Positions 6,193-8,753 of a stretch of DNA of 8,753 bases are shown in pieces. Position numbers and translations under genes: made by a program. Below the pieces are notes generated by a model, which searched no databases, had not been told where the DNA came from, and was given only the letters and a program-made list of their open reading frames with translations. This DNA comes from an uncultured Clostridia bacterium (GTDB lineage: Bacteria > Bacillota > Clostridia > Oscillospirales > Ruminococcaceae): positions 1 through 8,753 of the forward strand of contig CAMAJC010000060.1 in assembly GCA_945835425.1 (NCBI GenBank), in the 5' to 3' direction. The stretch's first letter is position 1. Every line of letters begins with the position of its first letter.

Positions 6193-8082
6193 ATGGAAAA
6201 GGTTAATCAAATGGAAAAAACAGCGGCAAAAGAAATCGGCATGCGGGTGCGGCAAAGGCGGCAGGAGATGGGGATGTCGATGCGGCAGCTGGGTGAGCGG
6301 GTCGGCATCAGCGGCTCCACCATCCGGCGGTATGAGACAGAGGGGATAAACCCGAAAAAGACCTATCTCATCATCTCGCTGGCGGACCAGCTGGACACCG
6401 ACCCGGACTGGCTGCTGGGTCGGGAATCATTCCAGCCGAAAGCCCGGCGGGGACTCTATGCCCAGTATATGCGCCAGCTGAGCCAGCACACCGGCCGCTT
6501 TCTCCAGGGCCTGAAAAACTCCTGCCTGGACGAGGAGCAGCAGCCGGTGCTGGTCGGGGTGCTGTGCTGCTTTATCGACTACTTTTCCATTCTGGCGGCC
6601 CATTATGCGAAAGCGCTGCGGGCACTCGGCGACGTACAGCTGGACGAAGGGCTGGGGGACGCGCTGCCGCGGTACCAGCTCCAAAACGCCGATATCGCCG
6701 ACCAGATTTTCCAGCGGGAGATGCGGGAACCGGTAAACGGGCTGCGGTCAATGGCGGACTGTCTGCTGCACCTGTATGATAAAGATATGCAGAAAAATTA
6801 TGTGAGCCTCCTGACAGCAGCCTCGGACGGCAGGCCGGTTATGCGCCGGGGACGGGGTTCGGTGCGGCAGCGCGGCGGCCACTGGTACTACCGCTTTTAC
6901 ATGACCGACGAAAACGGGCGGAGCATCCAGCGGGAATTTGCAGGCGGCGAGAGCCGGTGGGAGACGGAAACGATGCTGCGGCGGGCAATGGCGGATTATG
7001 CGGAAGGCGGGCTGCGGTTCCGGGCGGACCGGATGACGCTGGGAGAACTACTGGATATATGGATAGAGGAACAGGGCGCCAGCAGCAAAAGCAACGGCAC
7101 CCTGATGTTATATCAGGGGGTCGTAAACCGGATAAAGCAGACCCCGATCGGCCGCAAGCGCCTGCGGAGCATCACCTCGGACATGCTGCAGACCTATCTG
7201 GACAGCCTGTGCTTTCTGAGCACCGGCTATGTGCGGGTATACCAGGCGGTGCTGCAGGGCGCGTTCCGCTACGCAGTCTTTCCGGGAAAATTCCTTGCCC
7301 ATAACCCGATGCAGTACGTCACGCGCAAAGAGCGGCGGAAGGAGCCGGCGCTGTTTGCCTCGGAGGAGACGGTGCAGGAGGTCGTGACCCACGAGCAGTT
7401 TTTAGCCCTGTGCGACGAGCTGGAAGGGCACCCGGCGCTGCTGCCGGTGCAGATATCGTATTATACGGGGCTGCGGCTGGGGGAGGCGTGCGCGCTGACA
7501 TGGCAGGACGTCGACCTGAAGGAGCAGAGCCTGACGGTGCGCCGGAGCATCCGCTACAACGGCTCGATCCACTGCACCGAGCTGTCAGCCGCCAAGCGCG
7601 GGAAAATCCGCACCGTCGCGTTCGGGGACACGCTTCTGGGGATTCTCCGGGGACATAAACATGAAACAAAAACACAGCCGCAGCCGCAGGGATTCCGCTG
7701 CTGTTACCGAATCATAACCCAAAAGGGCCGCCGCCACTACGCAGTCAGCCTTCTCCCACCGGAGGAGCCGCTGCCGGAGGACGCGGCCCTTTTGGATTTA
7801 GTCTGCCGGAAGGAGGACGGGTCGTTTACATCGCCGGACCTGGTGGAGAAGACCTGCAAAAAAATCGCGGGCAGGCTCCCGGGGATGGAGCATTTTCATT
7901 TTCATATGCTGCGCCACACCTACACGACCAACCTCCTGCAGGAAGGTGCGTCGCCGAAGGATGTGCAGGAGCTTCTCGGCCACGCGGACCTCAATACGAC
8001 GATGAACGTTTATGCCCATTCCACCAGCGAAGCAAAGCGGAGTTCCGCCCGTCTCCTGGACAAAATCGCGGACAAATCCTAG
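6193..8082 (+). CDS. XRE helix-turn-helix / tyrosine recombinase fusion
   Basis: The 629-residue protein joins a DNA-binding regulator to a site-specific recombinase. Residues about 14-76 are a Cro/CI-type helix-turn-helix (IGMRVRQRRQEMG...RQLGERVGISGSTIRRYE). Residues about 80-210 are helical and unrecognised. From about 220, RGRGSVRQRGGHWYYRFY looks like an arm-type DNA-binding domain, then a SAM-like core-binding domain (about 275-385). The catalytic domain (about 395-629) has R428 in TGLRLGE, candidate lysines K468/K471, H571-x-x-R574 in HMLRH, H597 in LGHAD and nucleophile Y607 in NVYAHS. All catalytic positions are present. About 40 extra residues (around 490-535, from KHETKTQPQPQ on) follow the beta-hairpin. 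The start at 6193 is preferred because AAGGAG ends 9 bases upstream; the ATG at 6184 touches the ribosome binding site. An integrase-sized frame could start at ATG 6841 but lacks a ribosome binding site. GC content is like the neighbours. No excisionase or other mobile-element gene is adjacent. Confidence 0.9.
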   Translation: MEKVNQMEKTAAKEIGMRVRQRRQEMGMSMRQLGERVGISGSTIRRYETEGINPKKTYLIISLADQLDTDPDWLLGRESFQPKARRGLYAQYMRQLSQHTGRFLQGLKNSCLDEEQQPVLVGVLCCFIDYFSILAAHYAKALRALGDVQLDEGLGDALPRYQLQNADIADQIFQREMREPVNGLRSMADCLLHLYDKDMQKNYVSLLTAASDGRPVMRRGRGSVRQRGGHWYYRFYMTDENGRSIQREFAGGESRWETETMLRRAMADYAEGGLRFRADRMTLGELLDIWIEEQGASSKSNGTLMLYQGVVNRIKQTPIGRKRLRSITSDMLQTYLDSLCFLSTGYVRVYQAVLQGAFRYAVFPGKFLAHNPMQYVTRKERRKEPALFASEETVQEVVTHEQFLALCDELEGHPALLPVQISYYTGLRLGEACALTWQDVDLKEQSLTVRRSIRYNGSIHCTELSAAKRGKIRTVAFGDTLLGILRGHKHETKTQPQPQGFRCCYRIITQKGRRHYAVSLLPPEEPLPEDAALLDLVCRKEDGSFTSPDLVEKTCKKIAGRLPGMEHFHFHMLRHTYTTNLLQEGASPKDVQELLGHADLNTTMNVYAHSTSEAKRSSARLLDKIADKS

Positions 8083-8101
8083 ATTTTTTGGCGAATATAA
8101 C

Positions 8102-8115
8102 ACGATTTTACACAT
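8102..8115 (+). repeat. Weaker copy of the ATTTTGCRCAT motif just after the recombinase
   Basis: ACGATTTTACACAT differs at 2 of 14 positions from the copy at 5950-5963. It begins 20 bases after the recombinase stop. Arm-type sites of tyrosine recombinases are often short repeats close to the integrase gene; whether this is one is inference. Confidence 0.3.
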
Positions 8116-8139
8116 TTTCCTATGCAAAACGCCGCCTTT

Positions 8140-8160
8140 AAGGGAAAAAACAAGGGAAAA
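8140..8160 (+). repeat. AAGGGAAAA direct repeat, 12-bp period
   Basis: AAGGGAAAA occurs at 8140-8148 and 8152-8160, one helical turn apart and about 60 bp after the recombinase stop. Short direct repeats at such spacing beside an integrase gene are typical of arm-type binding sites, so this pair is a candidate. It could also be chance in an A-rich stretch. Confidence 0.4.
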
Positions 8161-8235
8161 TTCACCTAAACCGGCCGAAAATCAGCCTGCATACCTTGCA
8201 GCGCCAAAGAAATGAGAGGATTTTTGTTTATTGTG

Positions 8236-8262
8236 ACAATTTTGCGCATGGGCTGCGTTTAT
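8236..8262 (+). repeat. ATTTTGCRCAT-GGGCTGCG motif, right copy
   Basis: ACAATTTTGCGCAT (8236-8249) followed directly by GGGCTGCG (8250-8257) and TTTAT. The same blocks in the same order and orientation occur at 5950-5987 with short insertions between them. The two copies bracket the recombinase gene about 2.29 kb apart. No tRNA or other classical attachment gene is nearby. Confidence 0.4.
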
Positions 8263-8341
8263 TGGCGGCCAGCGGTCAGACCCGAAATTTTTCTTCTATA
8301 TAATACGCAGCTGAAAATCACACAAAATCTGCGAAAACCCC

Positions 8342-8370
8342 TTGCAAAAGACCTCAATATGTGCTATTAT
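8342..8370 (+). promoter_or_regulatory. Sigma-A promoter for a short transcript
   Basis: TTGCAA (8342-8347), a 17-bp spacer and TATTAT (8365-8370), again with a TGC extended -10 (8362-8364). Transcription would start near 8377. GTG-rich repeats lie directly downstream: GGTGGG (8385-8390), AGTGAA (8395-8400), AGTGGG (8401-8406). Confidence 0.65.
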
Positions 8371-8376
8371 ATACCT

Positions 8377-8571
8377 GTAAAAAAGGTGGGCCGGAGTGAA
8401 AGTGGGGACTGGAAAAAAGTTCCAAAATATAGTAAGTGTCATAAAAAAGCTCATCTGTTGCATCGAAAATTACGATTTGTAAATAATTTCCAAGAAAAGT
8501 TTTTTAGACCCCCCTATATAGAAAAAACCGCCGAAATTGCCTAAAAGGGCTTTACGGCGGGCTTTTTTTTT
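8377..8571 (+). ncRNA. Candidate short non-coding RNA or attenuated leader, about 195 nt
   Basis: A well-formed promoter upstream and a strong intrinsic terminator at the end define this transcript. I see no ribosome binding site, and the only sizeable open frame runs through the promoter and ends inside the terminator stem, so coding is unlikely. Local folds include TGGAA/TTCCA (about 8409-8423) and ATCG/CGAT (about 8463-8477). The length is in the 6S RNA range, but I could not find the long 5'-3' pairing that 6S needs. It could instead be the attenuated leader of the gene beyond 8726. Confidence 0.35.
8528..8571 (+). terminator. Strong rho-independent terminator
   Basis: CCGCCG (8528-8533) pairs with CGGCGG (8555-8560). 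Inside, AAA and GCC pair with GGC and TTT around the loop TAAAAG, with small bulges, for about 12 bp in all. Nine Ts follow (8563-8571), and an A run (8522-8527) precedes the stem. Confidence 0.85.
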
Positions 8572-8579
8572 GCTATAAT
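8551..8579 (+). promoter_or_regulatory. Promoter overlapping the terminator
   Basis: TATAAT (8574-8579) is a perfect -10 with a TGC extension (8571-8573). TTTACG (8551-8556), 17 bp upstream, is a fair -35 and lies within the right half of the terminator stem. Transcription would begin near 8586, close to the first base of the structured leader. Confidence 0.65.
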
Positions 8580-8580
8580 C

Positions 8581-8693
8581 TAGCCATAGCCTTGAGACAC
8601 ACGAAAAGATGTGGCTACCCCAACAACTACGGATTGACGGATGTCACAAGGTAATGTCCCTGAAACGGCTCCACCTGGGAGCTGAAAAAGGAC
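8581..8693 (+). promoter_or_regulatory. Structured 5' leader RNA, family not recognised
   Basis: Perfect pairing TAGCCA (8581-8586) / TGGCTA (8612-8617) closes the first domain. A small hairpin TGAC/GTCA (8635-8638 / 8643-8646) follows. The third domain has an outer stem GTCC (8656-8659) / GGAC (8690-8693), an A-rich internal loop (CTGAAA opposite AAAAA), and a 7-bp stem CGGCTCC/GGAGCTG (8666-8672 / 8678-8684) with loop ACCTG. The RNA lies between a strong promoter and the ribosome binding site of a likely exported protein, a typical riboswitch place. It does not match the TPP, SAM-I, cobalamin, lysine, glycine, purine, ykkC, THF or ZTP consensus as I know them. There is no terminator before the gene, so control, if any, may be at translation. 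Confidence 0.45.
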
Positions 8694-8725
8694 GACAAAT
8701 CTATTTATGGAGGATGAAATTCGAA

Positions 8726-8753
8726 ATGAAAAAGAGAATTCTCGCTCTGGCTC
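8726..8753 (+). CDS. Start of a gene cut by the window edge, likely secreted lipoprotein or binding protein
   Basis: Only nine codons are inside the window, MKKRILALA: a positive N terminus followed by hydrophobic residues, the beginning of a signal peptide. Such starts are common in solute-binding lipoproteins of ABC transporters, but nothing beyond the signal is visible and the function is unknown. GGAGG at 8709-8713 lies 12 bases before the ATG at 8726. An in-frame ATG at 8714 touches the GGAGG and is less likely. The gene is preceded by its own promoter and a structured leader. Confidence 0.6.

Noticed and set aside
8299..8304. TATAAT as a further promoter
   Set aside because: The -10 is perfect, but no acceptable -35 lies 16-18 bp upstream and there is no TGn extension.
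8212..8544. A 110-codon open frame after the recombinase
   Set aside because: It runs through the promoter at 8342-8370 and ends inside the terminator stem, with no ribosome binding site at 8212 or at the internal ATG 8359.

Overview
The window looks like chromosomal DNA from a GC-rich (roughly 55-60 % GC) Clostridia-type bacterium, most likely a gut Oscillospiraceae/Ruminococcaceae relative. That assignment is inference. It rests on strong AGGAGG-type ribosome binding sites, the sequence style of the AroA domain (ESGSTLRF, KSYPAFWEDF), and intergenic repeats of kinds I associate with such genomes.

Positions 1-5888 carry an aromatic amino acid block, all on the + strand. A structured leader with a terminator-like hairpin (142-177) precedes a fused gene whose single protein joins 3-dehydroquinate synthase (AroB) to EPSP synthase (AroA). 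Then come chorismate synthase (aroC), a prephenate dehydratase with an ACT domain (pheA) and shikimate kinase (aroK). Together they cover DAHP to 3-dehydroquinate, shikimate to chorismate, and prephenate to phenylpyruvate. DAHP synthase, 3-dehydroquinate dehydratase, shikimate dehydrogenase, chorismate mutase and tyrA are not here. aroBA and aroC are tightly spaced. pheA and aroK are set apart by intergenic regions of 346 and 501 bp, both filled with inverted-repeat, MITE-like elements. A third small inverted-repeat element follows aroK.

Positions 6140-8082 hold a separate unit: a good sigma-A promoter and one long gene encoding a Cro/CI-type (XRE) helix-turn-helix, a helical middle region of unknown function, and a complete tyrosine recombinase with all catalytic residues. 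No phage, conjugation, excisionase or cargo gene is visible beside it. Short ATTTTGCRCAT-like motifs occur on both sides of the gene and an AAGGGAAAA tandem follows it; these could be recombinase sites.

Positions 8083-8753 have no convincing complete gene but are rich in signals. A promoter at 8342-8370 and a strong terminator at 8528-8571 would define a short RNA of about 195 nt. A second promoter overlaps that terminator and leads into a structured, unidentified 5' leader (8581-8693). The leader ends at the start of a gene that runs off the window and begins like a secreted lipoprotein or transporter binding protein (MKKRILALA).

The items most worth a second look are the AroB-AroA fusion, the XRE-recombinase fusion with its flanking motifs, the unidentified leader and short RNA at the right end, and the nested palindromic repeats around pheA and aroK.
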